Assembly: GCF_021647475.1 (NCBI RefSeq)
Contig: NZ_JAKIUR010000035.1
Coordinates: forward strand, 1-33,123
Reading direction: 5' to 3'
Length of the DNA stretch: 33,123 nucleotides
Source of the DNA: Lutibacter sp.
Lineage (GTDB): Bacteria > Bacteroidota > Bacteroidia > Flavobacteriales > Flavobacteriaceae
This document shows positions 24,028-31,395 of the stretch, one piece after another. Numbering within the stretch: position 1 is the first letter of the stretch; each line of letters opens with the position of its first letter. A program made the position numbers and the translations under genes. The notes under the pieces are model-generated. The model saw only the letters and a program-made list of their open reading frames with translations. It made no database searches and was not told the DNA's origin.

Positions 24028-24129
24028 TCCTTTAGATTTGTATTATATTTATAAATCAATAAAAACGGAAAAGATACACTATCAATTCACTCCAAGTTCA
24101 CAGCTTATAGTTCGATTTAGATCTTTTCC
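24028..24129. other. 15-mer plus long-loop hairpin module A
   Basis: TCCTTTAGATTTGTA (24028-24042) also occurs at 32916-32930. A hairpin follows with stem GGAAAAGAT/ATCTTTTCC (24067-24075 and 24121-24129) and a 45-nt loop. No reading frame is evident. It may be a structured RNA, a repeat end or a decayed element; the identity is unknown. The rest of the gap to tnpA (24130-24204) holds a second imperfect inverted repeat around TAATAAACTC/GAGTTTAGTA. Confidence 0.45.
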
Positions 24130-24212
24130 ATTTTAGTAATAAACTCAGATTAGAAATTCGGGATTTTAAGCCCATTATTAAGGAGTTGAGTTTAGTAATT
24201 TAAAATGAACAA

Positions 24213-24233
24213 CCTCGACCCAAGGGTACGAGG
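24213..24233 (-). repeat. Right-end hairpin of IS copy 2
   Basis: Minus strand: CCTCG, bulged T, ACCC, loop TT, GGGT, CGAGG. The first stem block is nearly the same as in copy 1, while the upper stem differs with compensating changes (ACCC/GGGT against ACGC/GCGT), so the fold is conserved. Confidence 0.75.
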
Positions 24234-24235
24234 TA

Positions 24236-24682
24236 TCAAAACAACTTCAACTGTGAAGTATGTATCTTTTCATAGTTTTGATTATTTCCTTGTCCTTGAA
24301 CATATTTCTTAATAACTTCTTCATTTGCATATTGACCAACTGTGTTAATATAATAGCCACTTGTCCAAAACTTCCCTCCCCATAAAAACCTTTTTACTTC
24401 TGGATGTAGCCTGAAAATTTCTCTTGCTGTCAAACTCTTAATCGTATTTGCTATTTTCTTAGCAGACATCATAGGAATGCTTTGAATCAAGAAATGAACA
24501 TGGTCGTCATCACATCCTATTTCTAAAAAATGTATTTCAAAACGTACCGATATTTCTAAACATATATTTCGTAACGTTTGAGAAACTTCTGGTGTCAATA
24601 CCTTTCTCCTATATTTTATAGGAGAAACTAAATGATACAACAATAAACTTTTATTATGACTCTTATGAATATGCTCACTCAT
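24236..24682 (-). CDS. tnpA: IS200/IS605-family Y1 (HUH) transposase TnpA
   Basis: Cuts and rejoins single-stranded DNA at hairpin ends (peel-and-paste transposition). The 148-residue protein starts MSEHIHKSHNKSLLLYHLV. The HUH pair is H61 and H63 in DDDHVHFLI. The catalytic tyrosine is Y127 with Q131 at +4 in IKKYVQGQG, and WGGKFWTSGYYINTVG lies before it. All residues needed for activity are present and the length is normal. The frame extends to a TTG at 24721 across the left-end hairpin, but the ATG at 24682 gives the family-standard N-terminus. A perfect -7 box lies 5 nt upstream. Confidence 0.95.
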   Translation of the reverse strand: MSEHIHKSHNKSLLLYHLVSPIKYRRKVLTPEVSQTLRNICLEISVRFEIHFLEIGCDDDHVHFLIQSIPMMSAKKIANTIKSLTAREIFRLHPEVKRFLWGGKFWTSGYYINTVGQYANEEVIKKYVQGQGNNQNYEKIHTSQLKLF

Positions 24683-24687
24683 AATGC

Positions 24688-24695
24688 CAAAATTA
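24688..24695 (-). promoter_or_regulatory. -7 box before tnpA
   Basis: The minus strand reads TAATTTTG, a perfect TAnnTTTG, ending 5 nt before the ATG at 24682. It implies a leaderless or nearly leaderless transposase mRNA. Confidence 0.45.
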
Positions 24696-24712
24696 CATAT
24701 CTTTACGCAACA

Positions 24713-24728
24713 CCGACGCAAGCGTCGG
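24713..24728 (-). repeat. Left-end hairpin of IS copy 2
   Basis: CCGACG-CTTG-CGTCGG on the minus strand, a perfect 6-bp stem, GC-rich against an AT-rich background. It is decayed in the solo copy at 23865-23883. Confidence 0.65.
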
Positions 24729-24777
24729 GGGAATTCTAGCGATTAAAAACCTTCAACCAAAAATAATTGTAAAATAA

Positions 24778-24811
24778 TTTGCTTACCCCCTCCCTTGTCG
24801 TTGCATCTTTG
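24778..24811 (+). promoter_or_regulatory. Promoter of the metal-handling operon
   Basis: TTTG (24778-24781), 22 nt, then CATCTTTG (24804-24811), one base from TAnnTTTG. The spacer contains the C-rich stretch TACCCCCTCCCTTG, unusual in this genome and a candidate operator, though no dyad is visible. Confidence 0.5.
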
Positions 24812-24840
24812 TGCTATTATTAATTTAAGATAATTAAAAG

Positions 24841-25098
24841 ATGAAAAAGCAAGTCGAAATTTTTACTGCAGGTTGTCCTATATGTAAACCTATAGTGCAA
24901 TTAGTAAAAGACACCGCCAATTCAAATTGTGAAATCACTATTCACAATTTGTCGGAAATAAACAATGATTCCGTTTATAAAAAATATAATATTAAAAGAC
25001 TTCCTGCTATTGCGGTAAACGGAAAATTATTGGAATGTTGCAAAAACATTGAAATTACAAAAGAAGATTTAATCAGTGCCGGTATTGGCATGCGTTAA
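24841..25098 (+). CDS. Small thioredoxin/glutaredoxin-like protein
   Basis: An 85-residue cytoplasmic protein of the thioredoxin fold, with active-site CPIC (C12, C15) in TAGCPICKP and the cis-proline turn RLPAIAVNGK. A further Cys pair is seen at LLECCKN (about 66-67). It has no signal peptide. As the first gene of a four-gene metal cassette it could reduce protein thiols or hand metal ions on; the Cys-rich composition fits thiophilic metals. It lies 28 nt before the HMA-domain gene. Small redoxins of this kind often accompany MerT-like transporters in Flavobacteriia. The substrate is not known. Confidence 0.8.
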   Translation: MKKQVEIFTAGCPICKPIVQLVKDTANSNCEITIHNLSEINNDSVYKKYNIKRLPAIAVNGKLLECCKNIEITKEDLISAGIGMR

Positions 25099-25126
25099 TC
25101 TATTTATAAATTTAAAAACTACTATT

Positions 25127-25486
25127 ATGAAAAAATTATTAAAAACAGTCCCTTTTTTTGGTCTTATATTCACCATATTATTATTTGGTCAACACACAAC
25201 TATTAATGCACAAAATAACTCAGACCATGTTTTTATTAAGATGGAAGTAAACGGTATGGCTTGTCCGTATTGTGCTTATGGTATGGAAAAAGAATTAAAG
25301 AAAGTTTCAGGTATTGATGATGTAAAGATTCAATTAAAAGAAGGTATCGTTTTTCTTTCAATTTTAAAAGAGAAAAAACCATCAAAAGAAAATCTATCAT
25401 CAATTATTACAAATGCTGGTTTTACACCTGGTGAAATTGAATATAGCGATAAACCATATCCAATAAGAGACACTTCAAAAGAATGA
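25127..25486 (+). CDS. Exported heavy-metal-associated (HMA) domain protein, MerP-like
   Basis: The 119-residue protein has a signal peptide (about 1-29, ending NAQ) and one HMA domain. The metal site is MACPYC, with C46 and C49 in VNGMACPYCAYGMEKEL, near the usual MxCxxC (GMTCxxC) loop. In the periplasm it could bind Hg(II), Cu(I) or a related soft metal and pass it to the membrane protein encoded next. The frame extends to a GTG at 25076 inside the previous gene, but the ATG at 25127 gives a clean signal peptide. Its stop overlaps the next start as ATGA. Confidence 0.87.
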   Translation: MKKLLKTVPFFGLIFTILLFGQHTTINAQNNSDHVFIKMEVNGMACPYCAYGMEKELKKVSGIDDVKIQLKEGIVFLSILKEKKPSKENLSSIITNAGFTPGEIEYSDKPYPIRDTSKE

Positions 25487-25881
25487 AGAATATAAAAACT
25501 AACATAACAAGTATACTGTCGTTGTTTACATCTTTTTCAACACTTTTATGTTGTGCATTACCCGCCTTATTGGTAACATTAGGTATGGGTGCAGTTGTAG
25601 CAGGATTGGTATCTGATTTACCATTTTTAAGAACTTTAAGCCTTTATAAAGAATGGACTTTTTCTTTTGCCACTTTGTTAATTGCCTTTAATTTTTGGTT
25701 GGTTTATAGAAAAAAATCTCTAGATGATGCATGTGAAATTCCTGAAAACGGAGAAGAATCTACCTGCGAAACAACATCTCGTTGGTCAAAAAAAATATTA
25801 TGGATTTCGGCAATACTTTTATTTATTGGTTTTTTTATGGCTTTTTTAGCACTGCCTTTAACACGTTATCTAGAATCTTAA
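25483..25881 (+). CDS. MerT-like metal-ion membrane transporter
   Basis: A 132-residue membrane protein. The first helices carry a vicinal Cys pair, C23 and C24, in STLLCCALPALLVTLGMG, as in the first helix of MerT. A cytoplasmic loop holds a second pair, C84 and C95 (DDACEIPENGEESTCET), corresponding in position to the inner cysteines of MerT. Helices about 58-75 and 105-127 follow. MerT brings Hg(II) from MerP into the cytoplasm; here the same relay from the HMA protein is inferred. The metal could also be copper or another thiophilic ion. No MerA or MerR gene is in the window. The start overlaps the HMA gene by 4 nt. Confidence 0.8.
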   Translation: MKNIKTNITSILSLFTSFSTLLCCALPALLVTLGMGAVVAGLVSDLPFLRTLSLYKEWTFSFATLLIAFNFWLVYRKKSLDDACEIPENGEESTCETTSRWSKKILWISAILLFIGFFMAFLALPLTRYLES

Positions 25882-25900
25882 CTAATTAATATCTTTTATA

Positions 25901-26674
25901 ATGAGTAAATATAAATTATTCATCCTTTTAGTTTTTTATATTACTTTAAGTAATGCTCAAGGTCCTCCTATAACTACTCAAACTCCGGTTATGTTAGGTT
26001 TAGAAGGAAGTGGTATTAGAACTTTTGGTAAATTTATTTCAAAAGAAAATGCAACTATTTATGTGCAACCCATTATAATTCCATATAATATTTCTTCAAA
26101 ATTTCAAATTGGAGGAATATTTCCCTTTAAATTTATTAATCCGAAAGGAACAAATGCGGTAACTGGTTTTTCTGATTTAGCGCTATTTGCTAAATATCAA
26201 TTGTACAAAAAAGATGGAAAAGCCAAAACTTTTAGAATTTTAGCTAATCTTAAACAAACCTTTCCTACTGGAAAATCATCTAGTATGCCTGCTATTGGAT
26301 TAGGATTATCACAAACATACATTGGTTTAATACTTGGTAAAATAACTTCTGCCATAGGAATTTATAGCGACTTTGGTTATACCATTACTAACAAAGGAGC
26401 TACCGATAATTTTAGCTACAACTTTTCTGTTGGCATACCATTGCTACCTCAGCAATATCCACAAAAACAAATCAATTCTTTTTTGGAGTTTAATGGCAAC
26501 TATTTGTTTGATTCACGTATTCATACTTTATTTATATCTCCCGGACTACAATTTATTCCTGGAAGAAGAATTTTATTTGAAACTAGCTTACAAATACCTG
26601 TATTACAGCAAAATATAAACATCAACAAAACAAATTATATGCTATTAATTGGCACACGGTTTTTAATTAATTAA
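25901..26674 (+). CDS. Outer-membrane beta-barrel protein (phenol/MetA-degradation channel type)
   Basis: A 257-residue protein with a signal peptide ending NAQ (about residue 19). The mature part is alternating beta strands with aromatic girdles, including KFQIGGIFPFKF, GFSDLALFAKYQLY, ANLKQTFPTGK, SYNFSVGIPLL and a terminal strand LIGTRFLIN. The pattern fits the Phenol_MetA_deg-like (PF13557) outer-membrane family. It follows the MerT-like gene by 19 nt, so it probably provides the outer-membrane step of the same metal cassette. Substrate unknown. The operon seems to end here; a 178-nt gap with no obvious terminator follows. Confidence 0.75.
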   Translation: MSKYKLFILLVFYITLSNAQGPPITTQTPVMLGLEGSGIRTFGKFISKENATIYVQPIIIPYNISSKFQIGGIFPFKFINPKGTNAVTGFSDLALFAKYQLYKKDGKAKTFRILANLKQTFPTGKSSSMPAIGLGLSQTYIGLILGKITSAIGIYSDFGYTITNKGATDNFSYNFSVGIPLLPQQYPQKQINSFLEFNGNYLFDSRIHTLFISPGLQFIPGRRILFETSLQIPVLQQNININKTNYMLLIGTRFLIN

Positions 26675-26852
26675 AAACAATTGTGCTTCACCTTAATTTA
26701 ACTAAAATATACTTATACTTTATTGATAAATAAATAGTTATAAAATAATAGACCATCTCTTAAATTCATTTAAAAATCAACATGAATTTAATTATTAATT
26801 TCAGAGGATTTTTTGTAATATTATACCTTGAAAAATATTTAAACTACACTAA

Positions 26853-27323
26853 ATGAAATCAATAAATCAATGGTTTGATGAATATGCAGAAAGTCATCAA
26901 AATAAAACGAACCAACAAATTCATTTTATTTGTGTTCCTATAATATTTTTTAGTCTAGTTGGTCTGCTTATGAGCATAAATTCAACCATAATTTCATCTA
27001 CTTTAAATATTCATAATCCTTTTATTGAAAATTGGGCTGCGTTAGTGCTTCTTTTTTTACTCCTGTTTTATATTCGATTATCTTTTAATATTTTTGTTAA
27101 AATGCTAACTTTATCAATAGTTTGCTTAGTTGGCAACTATTTTTTAGGAGAATTAGTTCCTTTATTACCTACTTCCATAATTTTATTTATTGTGGCGTGG
27201 ATTGGTCAGTTTTACGGACATAGATTAGAAGGTAAAAAACCATCCTTTTTTAAGGATTTACAATTTTTATTAATCGGTCCTGCTTGGGTTTTTGAAAAAT
27301 TATTACAAAAAAGAACTTTATGA
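26853..27323 (+). CDS. Mpo1-like (DUF962) membrane protein
   Basis: A 156-residue protein with a conserved N-terminus WFDEYAESHQNKTNQQIHF and four hydrophobic helices. The second conserved block is WIGQFYGHRLEGKKPSFFKD, then LIGPAWVFEKL. Both blocks define DUF962/Mpo1. Yeast Mpo1 is an Fe(II)-dependent dioxygenase that shortens 2-hydroxy fatty acids by one carbon, with histidines such as those in SHQNKTNQQIH and YGHRLEGK as metal ligands. The bacterial role is presumed similar in hydroxy-lipid turnover. The stop overlaps the next start as ATGA. A 24-codon open frame upstream ends in the same ATGA manner. Confidence 0.88.
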   Translation: MKSINQWFDEYAESHQNKTNQQIHFICVPIIFFSLVGLLMSINSTIISSTLNIHNPFIENWAALVLLFLLLFYIRLSFNIFVKMLTLSIVCLVGNYFLGELVPLLPTSIILFIVAWIGQFYGHRLEGKKPSFFKDLQFLLIGPAWVFEKLLQKRTL

Positions 27324-29422
27324 AAATCAAATTAAATTTTATAGTAATTTTATTATTGACTGGTTGTAGCCTGTTTGCACAACAAACAAACTATGACGTT
27401 TTTAATACTTCTATAAATTCTAAATATGCAGAATTAGGGGTTACTTATCTGGGTAATAATACCGTATTATTTGCTTCTTCTAAAAAAACAAGTAACGACA
27501 AACCTTTTGCTAAAAATAGACGAAAAAATAATCGTCAATTATTTTTAGAATTATATGAAGGTAGAATAACTGACAATGGAGATATTATTGAAACTAATAC
27601 ATTCTCAAAGGAAGTTTATAATAAATTTTTTGAATGTGATGTCACTTTTTCTCCAGATCTAAAAACCATTTATTTTACCTGGAATAACTATTATGGTGAT
27701 ATTTTAAGAAAAGAGATGAATGTTAGAAAACCATTATACCTTTTTAGAGCAGATATTGATAAAAACTATAAATTATCTAATGTAACACCAATGCCATTTA
27801 ATAGTAAAAATTATTCTATTAGAAATCCTGAGGTAAGTAAAGATGGCACAAAATTGTTTTTTTCTAGCGATATGGAAGGCGGTTATGGTGGGCTAGATTT
27901 GTATGTATCAACAATATACAAAAACGGTAGTATAGGCTGGCCTCAAAATTTAGGTCCAATTATTAATACCGATAAACATGAAATGTTCCCTTATGTAGAT
28001 CAAGATAATAATTTATACTTTTCTTCTTTTGGGCATAAAGGAAAAGGTGGTTTAGATATTTATGAAAGTAAATTTAAAAACGGAAAATATGAAACTCCAA
28101 TAGATTTACCTTCTCCCATAAATTCAAAAGCTGATGATTTTGCCTTTGTAATAAATAAAGATTCAAACACAGGCTTTTTTACTTCTAGCCGTAAAAATGG
28201 TAAAGGCGATGTTGATATATATGCTTTTAAAACCAAAAATGCTATTTGCAAATCCTTTATAACTGCAAATTTTATTGATGAAGAAACAAAATTAAATATA
28301 GATTCTGTTCAGGTAACATTATTTAAAAACAATAAATTAATTGCAAAACAAATTAATACGCTTTCAAATCCATTTAAATTTAAATTGGAATGTAATCAAA
28401 GTTATTCACTTAAAGCATCCAAAATTAATTATGAAGATGTTGTTGTTGATTTTAGTAGTGAGTCAAATGCTAATTTAAAGAAAACAATTCCTCTAAGTAA
28501 AATAGCATGTAACCAATTAATTACAGGTTTACTATTTAATAAAATGACTAAAAAGCAACTCGATTCTGTTGAAGTTTCCTTATATAGTAAAAATAAATTT
28601 ATAGATAAACAATTTATTAGAAAAGGATATAAATATCAATTTGATTTAAATTGTAATCAGAATTATACTGTAAAAGCTTCTAAAAAAGGTTTTAAAACCA
28701 CCTTATTTAATTTTAGATCAACCAATCAAAACAAAATTGAGATTGCAAGAACTTTATTATTAGATCCAATTAGCTGTAACCAATTATTAACAGGTCAAGT
28801 TTTAAACAGAAAAACGAAAAAGTTTTTACCAAATGCTACTATAAAATTATATAAAGACACCATTTTGTTAGATTCTTTAAAATTAGATTCTGAAGCAAAA
28901 TTCAGTTATAATGGAAAATGTGTTACGCAATACAGAATAGTTGCATCACAAAAAAATTATGATGATGATGTTGCTAGTATAATAACAAATTCAACAGATG
29001 GTAAAATTGTTAATCGTATTTTATACCTACAACCTAATACCGAATTTGTTGTAGTTAGAAAACAAAAAATGATTAATACAAAGCCAATTTATTTTGATTT
29101 AGATCAATTTAACATTAGAAAAGATGCTGCCATTGAGTTGAATAGAGTTGTTAATATTATGAATAAATATCCAAATATTCGTTTAGAAATAAAATCACAT
29201 ACTGACAGCCGTGCTCCAGATAATTATAACATGAAACTCTCTAATGAAAGAGCAAAATCTACTATCAATTATATTATATCCAAAGGAATTGATCCAAGTC
29301 GAGTATTTGGAAAAGGATATGGCGAAACCGAAATTATAAATAAATGTAAAAACGGTGTAAAATGTACACAAGCAGAACATGCTGTTAATAGAAGAACAGA
29401 ATTCATTGTACACGATAATTAA
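27320..29422 (+). CDS. OmpA-family lipoprotein with PD40 and three carboxypeptidase-regulatory-like repeats
   Basis: The 700-residue protein has a lipobox LTGC (C16), so it is likely an outer-membrane lipoprotein. Residues about 60-305 hold WD40-like PD40 strands (VSKDGTKLFFSSDMEGGYGG, MFPYVDQDNNLYFSS). Then come three tandem Cys-led repeats of 87-89 residues starting at C310, C397 and C486, each with a central Cys-x-Gln and KAS motif, resembling carboxypeptidase-regulatory domains. The C-terminal OmpA domain (about 588-698; IKSHTDSRAPDNYNM, LSNERAKSTINYI, NRRTEF) binds peptidoglycan. Overall it looks like a cell-envelope anchor of the PorE/Pal type, but no Por genes are adjacent. It overlaps the Mpo1-like gene by 4 nt. 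Confidence 0.9.
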   Translation: MKIKLNFIVILLLTGCSLFAQQTNYDVFNTSINSKYAELGVTYLGNNTVLFASSKKTSNDKPFAKNRRKNNRQLFLELYEGRITDNGDIIETNTFSKEVYNKFFECDVTFSPDLKTIYFTWNNYYGDILRKEMNVRKPLYLFRADIDKNYKLSNVTPMPFNSKNYSIRNPEVSKDGTKLFFSSDMEGGYGGLDLYVSTIYKNGSIGWPQNLGPIINTDKHEMFPYVDQDNNLYFSSFGHKGKGGLDIYESKFKNGKYETPIDLPSPINSKADDFAFVINKDSNTGFFTSSRKNGKGDVDIYAFKTKNAICKSFITANFIDEETKLNIDSVQVTLFKNNKLIAKQINTLSNPFKFKLECNQSYSLKASKINYEDVVVDFSSESNANLKKTIPLSKIACNQLITGLLFNKMTKKQLDSVEVSLYSKNKFIDKQFIRKGYKYQFDLNCNQNYTVKASKKGFKTTLFNFRSTNQNKIEIARTLLLDPISCNQLLTGQVLNRKTKKFLPNATIKLYKDTILLDSLKLDSEAKFSYNGKCVTQYRIVASQKNYDDDVASIITNSTDGKIVNRILYLQPNTEFVVVRKQKMINTKPIYFDLDQFNIRKDAAIELNRVVNIMNKYPNIRLEIKSHTDSRAPDNYNMKLSNERAKSTINYIISKGIDPSRVFGKGYGETEIINKCKNGVKCTQAEHAVNRRTEFIVHDN

Positions 29423-29425
29423 AAT

Positions 29426-29767
29426 ATGAAACCAGAAATAACTTTTGAAGATTTTAATAAAGTAGATTTTAGGATTGGAACTATTATTGAAGTTGAAGAT
29501 TTTCCAAAGGCTAAAAAACCCGCTTATATTTTAACTATTGATTTCGGATTACTTGGAATAAAAAAATCGAGTGCCCAAATTACTGATTTGTACACAAAAA
29601 ATGATTTATTACATAAACAAATTAATGCCAATGTAAATTTTTATAAAAAACAGATTGCTAATTTTTATAGCGAATGTTTGGTACTTGGAATTTCAAATTC
29701 AAAAAATGAAATTGTTTTACTACAAGCCAGTTCAAGCACTGTAAAAAACGGTGAGCAAATAAGATAA
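29426..29767 (+). CDS. csaA: tRNA-binding domain protein CsaA
   Basis: The 113-residue OB-fold protein (PF01588) has the family start ITFEDFNKVDFRIGTI, the conserved FPKAKKPAYILTIDFG and SSAQITDLY, and closes with VLLQASSSTVKNGEQI. CsaA dimers bind tRNA and have been proposed as export-linked chaperones; the role is still uncertain. Usual family members have VNFPPKQIA; here it reads VNFYKKQIANFYSE, so the Pro pair is replaced by Tyr-Lys, a small deviation. It lies 4 nt after the OmpA gene and may be cotranscribed with it. Confidence 0.92.
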   Translation: MKPEITFEDFNKVDFRIGTIIEVEDFPKAKKPAYILTIDFGLLGIKKSSAQITDLYTKNDLLHKQINANVNFYKKQIANFYSECLVLGISNSKNEIVLLQASSSTVKNGEQIR

Positions 29768-29823
29768 ATACTTGATTATCTTACGTTTACGTATAAAAAG
29801 CTAAGAATTAAAAACATCTCAAG

Positions 29824-31395
29824 ATGGACACAAAATATGATTATGTTATTATTGGTTCTGGGTTTGGTGGTTCAGTTTCAGCTTTACGTCTAAGCGAAAA
29901 AGGATACAAAGTACTTGTAATAGAACAAGGAAAAAAGTTTAAAGCAAAAGATTTTCCAAAAACTAATTGGAATCTTAAAAAATGGCTTTGGATGCCTTCT
30001 TTAAAATTATTTGGCATTCAAAAAATAACTTTTTTTAGACATGTAAATATTTTAAGTGGCGTTGGTGTTGGTGGTGGTTCTTTAGTATATGCAAATACAT
30101 TACCTAAACCCAAATCTCCTTTTTTTAATCACGGTTCTTGGAATGGTTTAGATAATTGGGAAAACAAATTAGTTCCCTATTATGATTTAGCTTGGAAAAT
30201 GTTAGGTGCTGCCAAAAACCCATATTTAGCACCCGCAGATATTTCACTTCAAAAAATAGCCGAAGAAATGAATAAACCTTTTGAACCTTCAAAAGTTGCT
30301 ATTTTCTTTGGTGAAAAAAATAAAACTGTTGATGATCCTTATTTTAAAGGAAAAGGTCCAACAAGAACGGGTTGTATTTTTTGCGGTGCTTGTATGACTG
30401 GTTGCCGCCATAATGCAAAAAATACTTTAGATAAAAATTATCTTTATTTAGCTCAGCAATTAGGTGCAAAAGTATTAGCCGAACACAAAGTAATTGATAT
30501 TCAGCCAAATGGAGAAAAAGGTGAAAATGGTTATGAAGTTTTTTATAAAAAATCAACATCCCATTTTTCTTCAAAAAAATCAATTACCACAAAAGGAATT
30601 ATTTTTTCTGGTGGTGTTTTAGGTACAGTGCCTCTATTATTAAATCTTAAAGAAAAAAGTTTACCTAATTTGAGTAATCAAATTGGTAAATTTGTAAGAA
30701 CTAATAATGAATCGCTTACATTAAACACCATTTATAAAGGTGAATATGCCGATAAAATATCTGATGGAATTGCTATTGGCTCTATTTTATCTATCGATAA
30801 AAATAGTCATATTGAACCTGTTAGATATGGAAAAGGAAGTGGATTTTGGGGTACTGTTATGGTTCCTGTAATTAATGAACCTAATTTTATATTACGCTTT
30901 TTTAAACTAATATTTCAAATCATTATTACGCTACCAAAACGATTAAAAATAGTATTTACTAAAGATTTTGCAAATAATACTTCTATTTTACTGTTTATGC
31001 AACATCTTGATTCTACCATCCAACTAAAAAAAGGGTTGTTTGGTTTAAAATCAAGTGTAAATAAAATCGATAAAAAACCAACAGCATTTATCCCTGAAGC
31101 ATTGAATTTTGCTAAAAAATATGCTAAAAAAATTAATGCAATACCACAAGTAATGATTGCTGAATCATTTACGGGATTTCCTTCTACTGCTCATATTTTA
31201 GGCGGAGCTTGCATGGGCGAAGACAAAACAAAAGGTGTTATTGACAAAAATAACAAAGTATTCAATTACCATAATATGTATGTTTTTGACGGAGCAATGA
31301 TTTCTGCAAATCCAGGTGTAAACCCTGCTTTATCAATTACCGCAATTACAGAGTATGGAATGAGTAAAATTGAACCTAAAAATAATAACGTATGA
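29824..31395 (+). CDS. GMC-family flavin oxidoreductase with a four-cysteine motif
   Basis: The 523-residue protein has an FAD Rossmann motif GSGFGG (11-16) and the flavin-loop GVGVGGGSLVYANTLP. A four-cysteine cluster, C184-x2-C187-x2-C190-x3-C194, lies in GCIFCGACMTGCRHNAKNTL, a spacing compatible with a [4Fe-4S] site and known from cholesterol-oxidase-like GMC proteins. The C-terminal GMC end is HILGGACMG and NPGVNPALSITAITEYG. It would oxidise an alcohol or sterol-like substrate to an aldehyde or ketone. The next gene, an aldehyde dehydrogenase, overlaps by ATGA, so a two-step oxidation of an alcohol to an acid is likely. Confidence 0.9.
   Translation: MDTKYDYVIIGSGFGGSVSALRLSEKGYKVLVIEQGKKFKAKDFPKTNWNLKKWLWMPSLKLFGIQKITFFRHVNILSGVGVGGGSLVYANTLPKPKSPFFNHGSWNGLDNWENKLVPYYDLAWKMLGAAKNPYLAPADISLQKIAEEMNKPFEPSKVAIFFGEKNKTVDDPYFKGKGPTRTGCIFCGACMTGCRHNAKNTLDKNYLYLAQQLGAKVLAEHKVIDIQPNGEKGENGYEVFYKKSTSHFSSKKSITTKGIIFSGGVLGTVPLLLNLKEKSLPNLSNQIGKFVRTNNESLTLNTIYKGEYADKISDGIAIGSILSIDKNSHIEPVRYGKGSGFWGTVMVPVINEPNFILRFFKLIFQIIITLPKRLKIVFTKDFANNTSILLFMQHLDSTIQLKKGLFGLKSSVNKIDKKPTAFIPEALNFAKKYAKKINAIPQVMIAESFTGFPSTAHILGGACMGEDKTKGVIDKNNKVFNYHNMYVFDGAMISANPGVNPALSITAITEYGMSKIEPKNNNV

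Larger units (their letters stand above)
24205..24750 (-). mobile_element. IS200/IS605-type insertion sequence, copy 2 (intact tnpA)
   Basis: On the minus strand: left end from GTTTTTAATC (24750), left hairpin CCGACG-CTTG-CGTCGG (24713-24728), tnpA (24682-24236), right hairpin with bulged T (24213-24233) and border ATGAAC (24205-24210, plus-strand reading). There are no terminal inverted repeats and no tnpB. The length, about 0.55 kb, is small even for IS200. Ends are inferred from similarity to copy 1 and to the solo end at 23845-23949. Confidence 0.75.

Noticed and set aside
24680..24721. Longer tnpA starting at TTG 24721
   Set aside because: The extra 13 residues translate the left-end hairpin and promoter box; the ATG at 24682 gives the conserved MSEHIHKSH start.
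26373..26618. 81-codon open frame inside the outer-membrane gene
   Set aside because: It lies entirely within the +1 frame of a well-supported beta-barrel gene and has no start context of its own.
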